A stretch of 64,000 nt of DNA from Pratylenchus scribneri (lineage: Eukaryota > Nematoda > Chromadorea > Rhabditida > Pratylenchidae): contig JAQSEB010000022.1 in assembly GCA_030063045.1 (NCBI GenBank), positions 496,001 through 560,000 of the forward strand, written 5' to 3'. A program made the translations under genes and the position numbers. Shown piece by piece: positions 42,022 through 53,842 of this stretch (position 1 is the first letter of the stretch; each line of letters begins with the position of its first letter). Below the pieces are notes generated by a model, which worked only from the letters and a program-made list of their open reading frames with translations, was not told the origin of the DNA and did not search any database.

Positions 42022-45000
42022 TTAAATTTCTGAAATATTCGCAAATGGACAAATTCCTCCTTCATGTTGTTGGATACATTCAAATTCCCGTTGAATTGAA
42101 ATGTGCGAATTCCATTGGTCCGAATGGATTTCTTCTTCCAAAAGACCAGCCAATGTGCATGGAATTTTTGGGAGCCGATGAAATTGATAGAGAAGACCGC
42201 GAGCCTGAAGAAAATGAATTTATTTTATTTTAATTAATAAATTTTTAGGGTATCAGAATTTTAAATGCGATTGTCGAAGATGGGGGGATGGGAACGGAGG
42301 TCGCGGGTTCGAATCCCACCAAGGGTCAATAATTTTTTTAAAGGTTTTCGATGGTGGGGATCATGAATTTGAGGTTTATTTTGAAAATTAAACCGGTTCA
42401 AATTTTTAAACCGGTTCTGCGCGAGCTGAATTTTGATCAGAAATGTGGGAAATGGATTTATTATGAAATTTAACCGTTCTAGGAATCTTTTAAAGCGCGA
42501 TAGCGCTTTCCCCACACCTTCCCCACGTATTCCTTCCGTCACCGCTTTAAGAACCAGCGGGTTTAAATTAATATTAGTTTTAAAATTCAACAAATTTATT
42601 ACCATTTTAGAGCCCCGATTTTGATGAATTTTTATTTTTAATGGATTTGAGAAAATTTTACATCAAAAAAGGCTAAAATTTGGCATTTTTCAAATTTTTG
42701 TCCATAATTTTCTGGCTGAATAAATTTGAGTCAATTATTTTGATTAGGCTTATTCAAAATCGATTTCGGTTTTAGTAAATTTTTAAAAGTTAAATTGTGA
42801 ATTTTTGCTCATGAAACAGAAAATATGAAAAATCAAATTGAGATTTTTTCAATAATCGAAATGAAATTTTAAAACCTATATATATTTGTAAAACCGACTT
42901 TGATCAACCCTAATTTAAGTAAAAGATAAAAAACTTAATTATTAGTTTGAAAGAATATTGGGATATTGGCCCAAAATTTGTTGAATTCAAGTAACCAATT
43001 AATTAGAAAAATGAATAATATTTTCATACTTTTCTTAGAATTAGCCGGGCGTCCATATGCATTGCCAGCGAGGAGAAATACAAAAGAATTTCATCATGCG
43101 GCAATTTTTGTGCCACCACATCAGGCCCGAAAACACTGACAATGGCGCATGCAATGAACAAATGAAAATGTGCACTCCGATAGCGTGCCCAACATGCCTA
43201 TTAAAATTAATGAGAAATTATTTTTTTTTGAAGATATTTACAAAATTAAAAAATATCTTTTGATATTTTTTAAAGTTTTTCGACATTTTATAAAGGATCG
43301 CCTTTTGGCATTTTAAGTAGAAATTCAATTTTTGGCAGGGATTGTCTTTTTTGAACTTTTATAAGGGTTTGATTTTTTATTTTAAGGATATCAATTCATA
43401 AGGAAATATTTTTGAACTCTTGTATTGGCACTTTTACAATAGATTGACTTTTGGATTTTTATAAAGACTTGTCTTTTTGACACTTTTCAAACAGTTTGCA
43501 TTTTGGCATTTTCATAAAGAGATTGCCTTTTGGCACTTTTTAAATAGAGAGGATATTCACTTTTGTACCTTAGGAAGAGTTTATCTTTTGACACATTCAG
43601 AAAAGATTGCCTTTTGGCACTTTTTAATAGGGATTTGTCTTTTGGTCTTTAACACATTTTTAATAAGATCTAAGGATAGGATTTATCTTTTGGTACTTAT
43701 GGTTGCCTTTTATGGCTTTTGGCATTTCTTAACAAGAAAAGATATTCTTTTTGATACCTTAGGAAGAGATTGACTTTTGGCACTTTCAGAAAAGATTGTT
43801 TTTTGGGCCTTTTTTGCTCTTTTAAACTAGAGAAGATATTCAATTTTGGTAACGGTAGTTTAGGAAGGGATTATCTTTCCATACTTTCCGAAAGAAATAT
43901 GTTTTGGCAATTTTTACAGGTTTGCCTTTCGGTACTTTTTCAAGTATTTGCCTTTTTTTTTAAACAAGATAAGATATTTACTTTTGTTACCTTCTACTAG
44001 AAGGGATTGCCTTTTGACACTTTTAAAGGGGATCGGCTTTTGCTCATTTTACAAGGGAAAAGGAAAAGGATTGACTTTTGGCCATTTTATAAGGGGGTTA
44101 TTTTTGGATATTTTTATAAAGAATTCTCTTCCATAATGGAATGCCATTTGCTAAATTTGGATATTTTTAAAATTATTTGTCTATTTTGGCACATTTATAA
44201 AAATGATTATTATAATTCTTTTAAAAATTGCAATGTTAATTTATTCACCTCCCAAATATGCAGTGCATCTTTTGGTGGGAATTCGCGCTTGAAAAAGAGT
44301 AGAATCCATCGATGCACAAACATCAAATTTGGGGCATCGCCGCCAATTTGTTCCAGATGAGTAAAAAACTGAAAATAAATTAATAATAAAATATTTTTGC
44401 ATTTTTTTATTATATTAATAATTTTAGAAATTTCTAAAAATTGATAAATTACTAAATAAAAAATTAAATAATTTAGAAAGTTTATTTATAAAATATTTAT
44501 TTAAATTTCTAAATAAAAAATCAAATAAAATAATTTTATTACATTAAAAAATTTATTTATAAAATATTTTTAATATTCCAAACAATAAAATTATACGATA
44601 TTATGCAAATATATAAATTCATAAAATTTTTATAAAAGATTTTTAAATTTCTAGACAATGAATAAACTAACCTCCGGAGTGAATAGTCGAAGCAGCTCCT
44701 TCAAATAGTCCAGTTGGATTTCCATTACACTGCGGTGTCCATCGCTGGATTGGCAGAACAGAGTCAATTTCATCAAGGCCGAAAAGCACCAATAGGCAAT
44801 GGTTTCGTCCCTTAGGGTATAAAGCAACGGGGCCAGTAAATCACTCATGCCCTAGGGCAATATTTAAAATTTTAATTGAATGATTCAATTTTAATTTACT
44901 TGGATATAGTTGATTTCTGGATATCGAATGGCATAAGTCATTAAAATGGACCTGAATATTAAGAGATAAATCGATTAAACAAACACAAAAAATAAATAGT

Positions 45001-48000
45001 TTTTTGAATTCAAAATTTAATCCTTTTTTTATAGTTTTTTAATTCCAAAAATAATTTTAGGTCAAAAAACTCTACTTCATAATTTCCAGATTGGCATTCT
45101 CTTCGCCGGCAAAATAAGAATTCCGGCGATCGGTTCGAACCACATCCTGTCAAAAAATAAATTAAATTATAAAATATATTAGGAGAATACTCTTCCTATT
45201 TAAAAATAAATAAAAATTGCGAAAATTTCTCAGTTAATTTGATTACAATGATATATTTTAATTAAAAAAAAAACAAAATTTTTATATAAAATTATATCGG
45301 CGAATTTTTGCTTCAAGTATTTCTTCCTTAACTGCATAATTAATCATCGTATATTCAATAAATATTATGCCTAGAAGCAAGATTTAAACATACTTTATAA
45401 ATGCTAGACTCCACACTGGAATAGAAACTGTCCCCAATTGCTGTGCCTTTTGCCACCCGACGAATTCGATTTCGCTTTAGACGTTGATAACGCAAGAAAA
45501 GATCGTTGCGAATTGCGTCCCGTTGTTCATGGCTTGAGGCCCAAGGAAAAATGCGCAATAAAAATGGCCAAACTTCTTTGCGCAAACTTGGGTCCATCGA
45601 AGCGAAAAAGATTGTCTAATTTTTAAAATTTTATTTTCATTGATTAAAAGAATAATTAAACTCAAAAAATAAATTTAAAAATAATTTTAATTTTTTTTCC
45701 CATTATTTTCGTATTACGACATTTGCGGACCCGAAACTTATGGACGAAATAATCTGGTGCCAATTACTGCGGTAAAACTACTGTGGCATTATTTAAATTA
45801 TTTTATTAGGGATGGTATTTAATTTGGCAAATAAATTATTGAAAATGGCAAATAGAGTATTTAATTTGGCAAATAGGATTTTTTGTCTCAAAAGTATTGA
45901 AAATGGCAAATAAATTATGGAAAATGGCAAATAGAGTATTTAATTTGGCAAATAGCAATAAAATTATCATTGCGTAGGAGTTGCGCGGGATTTAGCCGGA
46001 TATAGGGGATTAAGGTGGATATACTTGGATTAGGCCGGATTAAGCATATAAATGGAATAGAAATGGCCCGGAAGGCCACTGGAAGGTCGGGGAAGTGCCT
46101 GAGAGTGCGGGGGATATAGGGGGATTAAGGTGGATATAAGGGGATTAAGGACTAAAATGATGGGATTAAGGTGGCAAATGGGTAGGAAGTGATGGGGAAG
46201 CCTGCCGAATGCATGTGGGCTGTCCAGGGGTGCGCGGGATATACCCGGATATAGGGGGATTAAGGAGGATTTAGGGGATTAAGCCGGATTAAGGCCTGGA
46301 ATCGATGGGAAATGGCCCGGACGGCCAGTGAAAGGTCTGGGAAGTCCTGAGAATGCGCGGGATATTTCCGGATAAAGGGGGATTAAGGTGGATTTGGGGG
46401 ATTAAGCCGGATTAAGGGCTGGAATCGATGGGAACGAGCTCGGTTTGGGCTGTTTTGCTTCCGGCTTCGCGAGATTCCTATGCTCCGAAACCCTAACCCT
46501 AATCCTAGCCCATAACTAAGCTTAATCCGACTTAATCCTCATATATCCACATTAATCCCCCTATATCCCGCGTGCTCCAAACTCCTAAACCCCTAGCCCC
46601 TAGATCCCATGCCGCCCATAACCATAACCCTAATCCTAGCCCATAACTAAGCTTAATCCGACTTAATCCTCATATATCCACATTAATCCCCCTATATCCC
46701 GCGTGCTCCAAACTCCTAAACCCCTAGCCCCTAGATCCCATGCCGCCCATAACCATAACCCTAATCCCTAGCCCCTAACTAAGCTTAATCCGGATTAATC
46801 CCCCTTAATCCACGTATATCCTCCTATATCCGGGGCTTATCCCGCGCTTTCTCCGGGCCTCTCTTACACTTCCCCGACATTCCCGTGGCATTTCGCATCC
46901 ATTTCGGAGTTTAATCCTCCTATATCCACCTTAATCCCCCTATATCCGGATATATCCCGCGCAATCTCAGGCACTACTGCGACCTTCCACTGGCCCTACG
47001 GGCCATTTCCTATCAATTTCAGGGCTTAATCGGGCTTAATCCCTCCATATCCCCCTTAATCCCACTATATACACCTTAATCCCCCTATATCCGGCTAAAT
47101 CCCGCGCACCTCCTGCTCAATAATAATTTTATTGCTATTTGCCAAATTAAATACTCTATTTGCCATTTTCCATAATTTATTTGCCATTTTCAATACTTTT
47201 GAGACAAAAAATCCTATTTGCCAAATTAAATACTCTATTTGCCATTTTCAATAATTTATTTGCCAAATTAAATATTTTCCTTTTATTAGGCATAAAATTA
47301 GCTACAAAATGACATCAAAAGCATTGGCCAATATTGATTAATCACCAAGTTATAGCCAAAAACCTTTGGTTTAATTCAAATTATGTTTCTAGTCATTTTT
47401 GGCCAAATTTCGGTGAAAATTCAACATTGGCCACGGCTTTTGATATCATTTTATAGCTAATTTTATACTTAATAAAATGCTATAAACAATGCCATAACAG
47501 CCAGTGTTTTCCTGTTCCAACTTTTTTCAATCTGTTCTGTTCCTGTTCTGTTCTCGGAACATGGAACAGTCTAATTGTTCTGTTCCTGTTCCAACTTGGA
47601 ACAGGAACAGGAATAGGAACAGGAACAGGAACAGAACAGATTTTCTGTTCTTAAACTGTTCCAAAGGACAAAAATTTTTCAAAAAATTTTAAAGAAAATT
47701 TTAATTTTTTTTTTATTTTTTTCCTCAATTTTTAATAAAAAAGTCAAAGAGAAGTAAACGAAGGCAAGTAACAATAACAACTAAAAAGGAGTATCATTTC
47801 ATACATATCATCAACCATAAATCTTGCGAAAATTTATTTTTTGACCAAAAATATTCGGCGTAAAATGAACGATTCGGGTCCCTCTTTGACAATAAATTTC
47901 ACAAAAAATCAAGTCCTTAATTAATGCTTTTCAGGAACTAAACAACCAATCAGAGGGGTTGGGGAAGATGGGAGAATTCCCTTTCCCTAAACGAAAAATG

Positions 48001-51000
48001 TAAAAAAAGTAAATGGTGATCCTTTAGTTTTGTGTATTTAGATCCAAATTTTTGGCCATAATTTGGGTTGGCATCGGAAATTTGAGAAAGAACAAGATAA
48101 AAGCCCCAAGAAAATTCAAAAATTTTATTACCTCCCCGGCAATTTCCCCCGATTTACGAGTTCCTCAGGAACAGTCTAGGAACAGCCAATTCTGCTCTGT
48201 TCCTGTTCTGTTCCTGTTCCAAAAAATTTTCAAACTGTTCTGTTCCTGTTCTGTTCTAAATCATGGAACAGGAACAGGGACAGGAACAGGAACAGAACAG
48301 GAACAGGACAGGAACAGAACAGAATCAGAGGAACAGGGAAAACACTGATAACAGCCTTACTTACCACCAACGGCCCCAGACCGTTTCATCCGCAAGTGTT
48401 GGCTCCGAAAATGTCGGTTAACTATTATTTTTACCTTCCGAATTGTGAATGAATCCTCAACACTTCCATCTTGGCTAATATAAGATCGCCATAGTTCCCA
48501 GCTGAGTTGTTCGTAGAGTCCATCTTCCGGGTCCAATTCGGTTCGAGCCAAGTCGCCATCGTCCGGACAAATCGTCAAATGTCGATCCGGGCCCATCACC
48601 GATGGTGACTAAATTTTTTCAATTTTTTAAAATATTATTATTGTAATCATTTTATTTAATGATAATTTGAATTCGCTAGAAAGAATTTTTCAAAATCTTT
48701 TATTATTTTGAAACTTTATGAGTAGATACTGAAAAATAATTGAACAAAAAAAAATTTTTTTTGACAATTTTATATTTTTAATTGGTGCCAATTTTTTTGT
48801 CCCCAAATTCACATTCTTTTGTCCACAAATTGTTAGATAACTTTTTTGATTTTTTTCCTAGACCCCCAAATCTTATATCCATTTTATAGAACTCATCGAT
48901 ACGCGTCGATTGATATATTGTTTATCAGGGTTTGGCAAAAATTCAAAATATTAAACCGTTTAAATCTTATCTGGTTTTTGGTTTATAACTCTTTTTGTTT
49001 TGAACCAAACCCCAACAAAATATATATCAATCGACGCGTCTTGATGAACTCTAGCGATAGAGAATATGTTTTTCTAATAAGATCAAACACTAATAAGTTA
49101 TTATGTTGTGGACAAAAAAATGTGCGATGTTGGAAAAAAGAATTTGATTTTGTGGACAAAAAAATGTTTTCTCCATTTTTCATTAAATTAAAACGAACAT
49201 CATTTCCAGCAGATTTTGATTTCACCGCATTCCATCTCTCGAATAATGCAGCCAGCTTATCGAGTCCGGCATGATGGAAATGAAAAATTTTGTATTGGGA
49301 ATCGGGACTGGCAATAACGAGTTGTCCACTGGTCCTTTCTGGATCCGAATAGAAAACACGCATTGAGCGCATTTTGCCTAAAAAATAAAATTATTACGGA
49401 TTAAATTAGCATAAATATGGATATTAATATTGGAAATAAAATTACTTTTAAAATCTGTCCTTATTAAACTATATTTAGATTTATACACTTTCTCTTAAGA
49501 TAATTAATTAAATTTGTATTATAATAAATTTATATTTTATATCAGTGCGTTTGTTTTTATTCTGCCAATTAGTATTCCTGTTTTTTTGTATAATTCCGCC
49601 TTTTTATAATCTCAAATTAATTTTCAGAAATGAAATTAAAGATTGTAAAACAGGCGGAATTAATTTTGAGATTTTAAAATTTTTTTTATATTTTTACAAT
49701 TTTATTTAAAAATAAGATAATACCTAAATTAACAGAAAAAAGGGTGCATAATCCAGGTCGTCCTCTTCCACCATCTCCTATTATACCACCACTCGATTTG
49801 GTTTTTCCAGACATTTCACTGCTTTTCGCAAATTGCACCCGTTCTTTGGCCATTGCCAATCGAGCCGATTCATTCCCTTCATTTTCTTCGTCCACTTTTC
49901 CTTCCTCGCCTTTCAACACTAAATTATGCTCAAGCGCAAATTGTTCAGGAATGGAGCCAAAAGTGAGAGAAGCCGCATATTGTTGCCGAAGTGCTTCCAA
50001 AGATTGGGATTTTGCTGAAAACAAAACAATACTGAAAGGCAATTAACAAAACTCAATTGGAGTTTAGCCGACCTTTCGCCGTTTATGTGATCAATGAAAA
50101 GTTTAGGCGACTTTTCGCTCTTAAGAGTTCAATAAAAATTGAGGCTAATTTAGAGTTTAGACTCTCAAGGCTAACAGGCCAATGAAAATAAATGTTGAAG
50201 CTGCCTCGATGGTTAGAGTTGATAAAATTTTAAACCTAGTCCAATTTAGAGTCACTTCGTTCCTCATAGAGTATGCTTGGCCTAGCCTAATCCTAATAAT
50301 GCTTAGGATTGGGTCCATATAAAGATTGATCATAGCAGCGTGGTCAAGATGGTGAATATTTTGGTACTTTTATCGTTGGTATCCCATTTTTGGGAAAGTG
50401 CATGGCCCCCCTTTGGTTTGTCATATTTTGGGTTAGGCTCAATCAGGGTTGGGTTAGGGTTAGGATGGGATGAGAAACATCTTACGTGTATCCTAAACCC
50501 AAACCCTAAAACCAAAGGGGGGACCAAACACTTTCCCAAAAATGGGATACCAACGATAAAAGTACCAATATTTTTAAATCTAAAATCTTAGATCATTTAA
50601 GCACATTTTCTATGATTATTCATTTAATTAATAATTTCTCATGAATTTTGCATAAAAAGTGAGAAAGTAAGCCTAAACTTTTCATTGGTTGCCTAAATCG
50701 AGAAGGGTCGCCTAAACCGAAAGGGTCGCTTAAATAGCAATAAGGTGCCTAAACGGATAAAAGTCATTAAATAGCGAGCGAAAGATCGGCTTAACTATAA
50801 TTGAGCCATTTTCAAAACCTTTTGCCAAATTTTCCATATCTGAGGCATCCAGATCGGCTTCACCCTCATCATCGGCTGAAGAGAGTGGCCTTTCATCCCC
50901 ATCTTCTTCATCTTCCGCATCTTCACCGGAAGTGGCACCCGAACTTTCGGACTTGAGATTAATAAATTTTGGCAATTTTCTAAATTTTTAAAAACCTTTT

Positions 51001-53842
51001 CTCTGACATTATCCTCCAACGTTTCAAGATGATCAATGGGAGTATTCGGAATCAAGTTGATCTCCGGAATTGAGAGCTAAAAATACATTAAGGTTTTAAA
51101 AAAATTTCATTACATATTAATGGTTTTTCTAGTGTAATTTTGAAAGCTACTTGTCGGCTTTTTATCCCCTTTTTTGTCTAGTATGATAAAATTGAAGGGT
51201 CCTCTCACCTTTGGGTTATCCGGATTAGGGTTAAGTTCATTAGAGGTCATTCAAGGATGGATATCATCTTAAGTAGACCCTAATCCTAATTCTGATTACC
51301 CAAAAGGGGGCGGACCCTTCACTTTTCAACAGTTGATCCAAAACGTGGATAAAAAGCCGACAAGTACCATTTGAAATACAAAGGATGTTTATTCCCCTAT
51401 AAGTGCTTATTTATTTAACAATTTTATAAGACAATGTTAACTTTTTTCAAATTTGGCTTATCCAAATAAATGTTGGCATTGGGCTTCGTAATAAAAATGG
51501 CATAAATTGGATAAAATGAAGGAAAAATCCATGCTTAAACCTATCCTAATTATCAAAGAATTATTATCACATAAGTATAATTATACTTAATAAGAAAAAA
51601 AATGAATAAAACCTACTCCTTGTCCACAATTCATTGTGGCCATTAATGTATTGGGCCTTTGGCTGCTACTCCCTAATTCCGTTGTTGGTGAAAAACAACC
51701 GCTTTCACCATTCAATTCCATGCAAATTGCCGTTGATGCCTTCGAATCAATTAATATTGGTTGTTGTTCATCTGCTGATGTTGGCTCCGTACCGCCGCCA
51801 GTCATTGTGCTGCTTTCCTGTTGATAAAAATATTTCTAATATTCTGCCAATTTCATGAAATTAAAAGTTAAAGCTATTAACCATAAGATCATTTGGAAGA
51901 GCCATAGCAAAAAACTATTTATTTCCATGTAATTTTTGTTTTATTTTTCTACTTATAAGGAATATTTTGGGATATTCCACACCATAATATATCGTAAATC
52001 CTCGCTAATACTATTAGTCAGGGAGCTAAGAGGGAGATCGCCAAATGGGACTATTATTAGAACTTAGAAGTGTTCGGGTTCTATGAGAAAAGAGACCATT
52101 AGCAGAACAGAGGATTTTGGCTATTCGGGGAAGTTTGAACATTCCGGCGCCCGGGCCTTTGGAAAGTCATACAAGGAATATCTTAGATGACTATTCTTCT
52201 TTATAATTCCAAAAAATTATTTTTGGGTTTCCATTCCTTTAAAATTTTACCCAAGTTTATTCCTGATGGATATCACCATTTTTTCATGCGATAATTCAAT
52301 TTTGTTCCAGTTTCAAACTTATCGGAAAGAGCTCAAAATTATTAGTCAATAGGAGTAGAAGGTCACCATCAATGTCAAAGAAAAAGAAAAATAAACCTCT
52401 TCTTCTTCCTCTTCGCTGTAAGTGCGCGACGGTCGATTCGAGCAAGAAATTTTTTTGACCACTGGGCCAATATTTGATGATAGGCCACTTTGGTCAAGCA
52501 TATCAATTGGGCGAGGCGAAACGCATCGAATGCTATTAAAATTGAAAAAATGGGATAATGCAATATTCATAATACCGTATTTCCCTAATAGCGAGGCTCC
52601 CCTCCTCAATAGTAATTAGTAACGCTATATGGAGAATCTATGAATCTCTATAAAGCCTCACCTTGGAAATTTTTTTGGGGGAGAAAGGTGGAAAAATTAT
52701 ATTTTTTTAATACCCGGGTAATTATATCATTTGCAACCCCTTTATTATTGTCGAGAAGGAAAAAATGAAGGGCCTCCCTTTATGTCATCCGGATTAGGAC
52801 TAGGTTCAAACAAGAATAGGAATTATCCCAGCAGGTAGCCTCTAATCAAAATGACGCCCATTGGGGGGGGGGGGGGGGGGGAGCGGCTTCAATTTTTCAG
52901 TGGTTAAAAACGATATAAGTACTTTCCGAAGCTCTTTCTCCAATATAACCAACCCCATTGGAGGGTCACTGAAAATAAATCTTCGCCACTATTAGGAAAA
53001 TACGGTAGTATATGGACGAACCAAATTCACAACCAACACAAATCCACTAATACGGACAGCATAATAATTTAAATAAGAAGAAATTCGAGGCAATTCAAAG
53101 GCATGCCGGAACTGGAACATACAAAAACAGCACATAAAATATTCACCAAAAATCAAACACTATGGCGAAAACCTTGTTGGATTTTTCTGCAACAATGTGT
53201 TTGGCAACCACTGCAAAACAAGGGTAACGCCCAATTGCTCATCGTCCAAACAATGGATGGACAAATAGCCGGGCGTATGAGTTGGCTCCTGCTTAAAGGG
53301 ATTTTTTAAATGAGCGGTTTTTTCCGCAAGATTGTTATTTTTGCCGAAAACTTAATAACATTTTAGTACTTGATTCTAGTCACTCAAACTTTATACTCAT
53401 TTGATAGATTCAAGAGGCATCAAGTAGTGCTATATAATTTGTCATGTTTTGGTCAAAATTAACGATATTAAATGGTTTAAACCCATTATGGTTTTTGGTT
53501 CAAAACTATTTATTAATAGTTTAACTGATGAATAAAATCATTATCAAACGATGCTTCATGATTAAATCTATCGAAATGGTAAAGGTTTAGGGTCAAGGAA
53601 CAAGCATTAAGTTATGCTACAGGGATATTTCTGCAAAAAACTGATTTTTCGGCAAAAATAATTTAATCTTTCAGTAAAAATCTTTTTGCCATTCTTAAAG
53701 GCTTATTCATATAAACCTCGGAATTCGTTGAGCCAGGAGAGGTGCTCTCATGAACGCAAACATTGTTTTTGGAATAGATGACTTCGCCGTTTCGGCCGAG
53801 AAAAAAGCTGCTGCCACCTAAATTCGGGCAAAATGATAGCAT
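42022..53842 (-). CDS. tbc-16: TBC1D16-type Rab GTPase-activating protein, 16 exons
   Basis: Exons (complement): 53717-53842, 53173-53288, 52397-52532, 51617-51817, 50996-51076, 50819-50951, 49724-50014, 49199-49377, 48435-48608, 45394-45615, 45076-45146, 44900-44951, 44672-44851, 44249-44368, 43030-43197 and 42022-42204, 810 residues. The N-terminus NGEVIYSKNNVCVH and HTPGYLSIH, the middle RTSGQLVIASPDSQYKIFHF and HHAGLDKL, and the TBC domain (EVWPFLLRIFPW, IYKDVVRTDR, INYIQGMSDLLAPLL, FFKREFPP, CWARYRSAHFHLFIA) all match the TBC1D16 family. The arginine finger (D-V-V-R) and Gln finger (Y-I-Q) of the catalytic pair are present. It stimulates GTP hydrolysis on Rab proteins in membrane traffic (family knowledge). 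The repeats lie in introns only. Confidence 0.93.
42282..42330 (+). other. tRNA-derived fragment with pol III B box
   Basis: GGTTCGAATCC at 42306-42316 is a perfect B box/T-arm, followed by CACCAAGGGTCA and a T run. No matching acceptor stem or A box is found upstream, so it is not a full tRNA. It sits in the last tbc-16 intron. A SINE tail or a decayed tRNA is likely. Confidence 0.5.
43265..44150. repeat. Degenerate tandem repeat in tbc-16 intron
   Basis: Variants of GATTGCCTTTTGGCACTTTT spaced about 40-60 bp recur some 15-20 times, alternating with AAGAGATTGACTTTTGGC-like forms. They read as a run of loose ORFs on the plus strand, but this is repeat structure. Confidence 0.7.
45811..47280. 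mobile_element. 1470-bp foldback element in tbc-16 intron
   Basis: The left arm (about 45811-45960: TTTAATTTGGCAAATAAATT, ATTGAAAATGGCAAATAGAG) is inverted at 47121-47280. Between them lie GGATTAAGG/GGATATAGGGGG repeats that change strand near 46490. The 10-bp duplication TTTTATTAGG lies at 45801-45810 and 47281-47290. Central motifs are shared with the 28264 element. Confidence 0.9.
47291..47475. repeat. Short palindrome adjoining the foldback element
   Basis: CATAAAATTAGCTAC and AAAATGACATCAAAAGC at the left face GCTTTTGATATCATTTT and ATAGCTAATTTTAT at the right, about 185 bp in all. Confidence 0.65.
47502..48347. mobile_element. 846-bp hAT-like element (CAGTGTTTTCC ends)
   Basis: It starts CAGTGTTTTCCTGTTCC and ends GGAACAGGGAAAACACTG. 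The 8-bp duplication ATAACAGC lies at 47494-47501 and 48348-48355. Both ends hold runs of TGTTCC/GGAACA. No transposase ORF. It lies in the tbc-16 intron next to the exon 48435-48608. Confidence 0.93.
48855..49060. repeat. Palindromic MITE of the CATCAAGACGCATCGAATGG family
   Basis: ATAGAACTCATCGATACGCG and TCGATTGATATATTG at the left are inverted at CAATCGACGCGTCTTGATGA at the right, in a tbc-16 intron. Confidence 0.65.
50055..50790. repeat. Nested inverted repeat in tbc-16 intron
   Basis: The outer arms have CCTTTCG and TCAATGAAAAGTTTAGGCGA against CCTAAACTTTTCATTG and GGGTCGCCTAAACCG. An inner hairpin (50355-50570) has GGTACTTTTATCGTTGG and ATCCCATTTTTGGGAAAGTG facing its inverse, around a GGGTTAGGGTTAGG centre. 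Confidence 0.65.
51148..51367. repeat. Palindromic element with TACTTGTCGGC ends
   Basis: TACTTGTCGGCTTTTTATCC faces GGATAAAAAGCCGACAAGTA, with inner GGATTAGGGTTA and ACCCTAATCCTAATTCTGAT. It lies in a tbc-16 intron. A decayed relative with a run of G at about 52862-52880 lies near 52740-52925. Confidence 0.75.
53370..53605. repeat. Diverged copy of the CATCAAGACGCATCGAATGG palindrome family
   Basis: TTGATAGATTCAAGAGGCATC and ATGCTTCATGATTAAATC form weak arms around GGTTTAAACCCATTATGG, in the first tbc-16 intron. Confidence 0.5.

Noticed and set aside
42261..42605. 114-codon ORF with GGIRTRDL motif
   Set aside because: That motif is the reverse reading of a tRNA B box and is a well-known annotation artefact.
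43477..44136. Chain of plus-strand Phe/Trp-rich ORFs inside tbc-16
   Set aside because: They fall in a degenerate tandem repeat within a confirmed intron of the opposite strand.
46440..47100. Telomere array
   Set aside because: The CCCTAATCC-like words are irregular, not a perfect short repeat, and lie inside a foldback element with a target duplication in a gene intron, so this is not a chromosome end.
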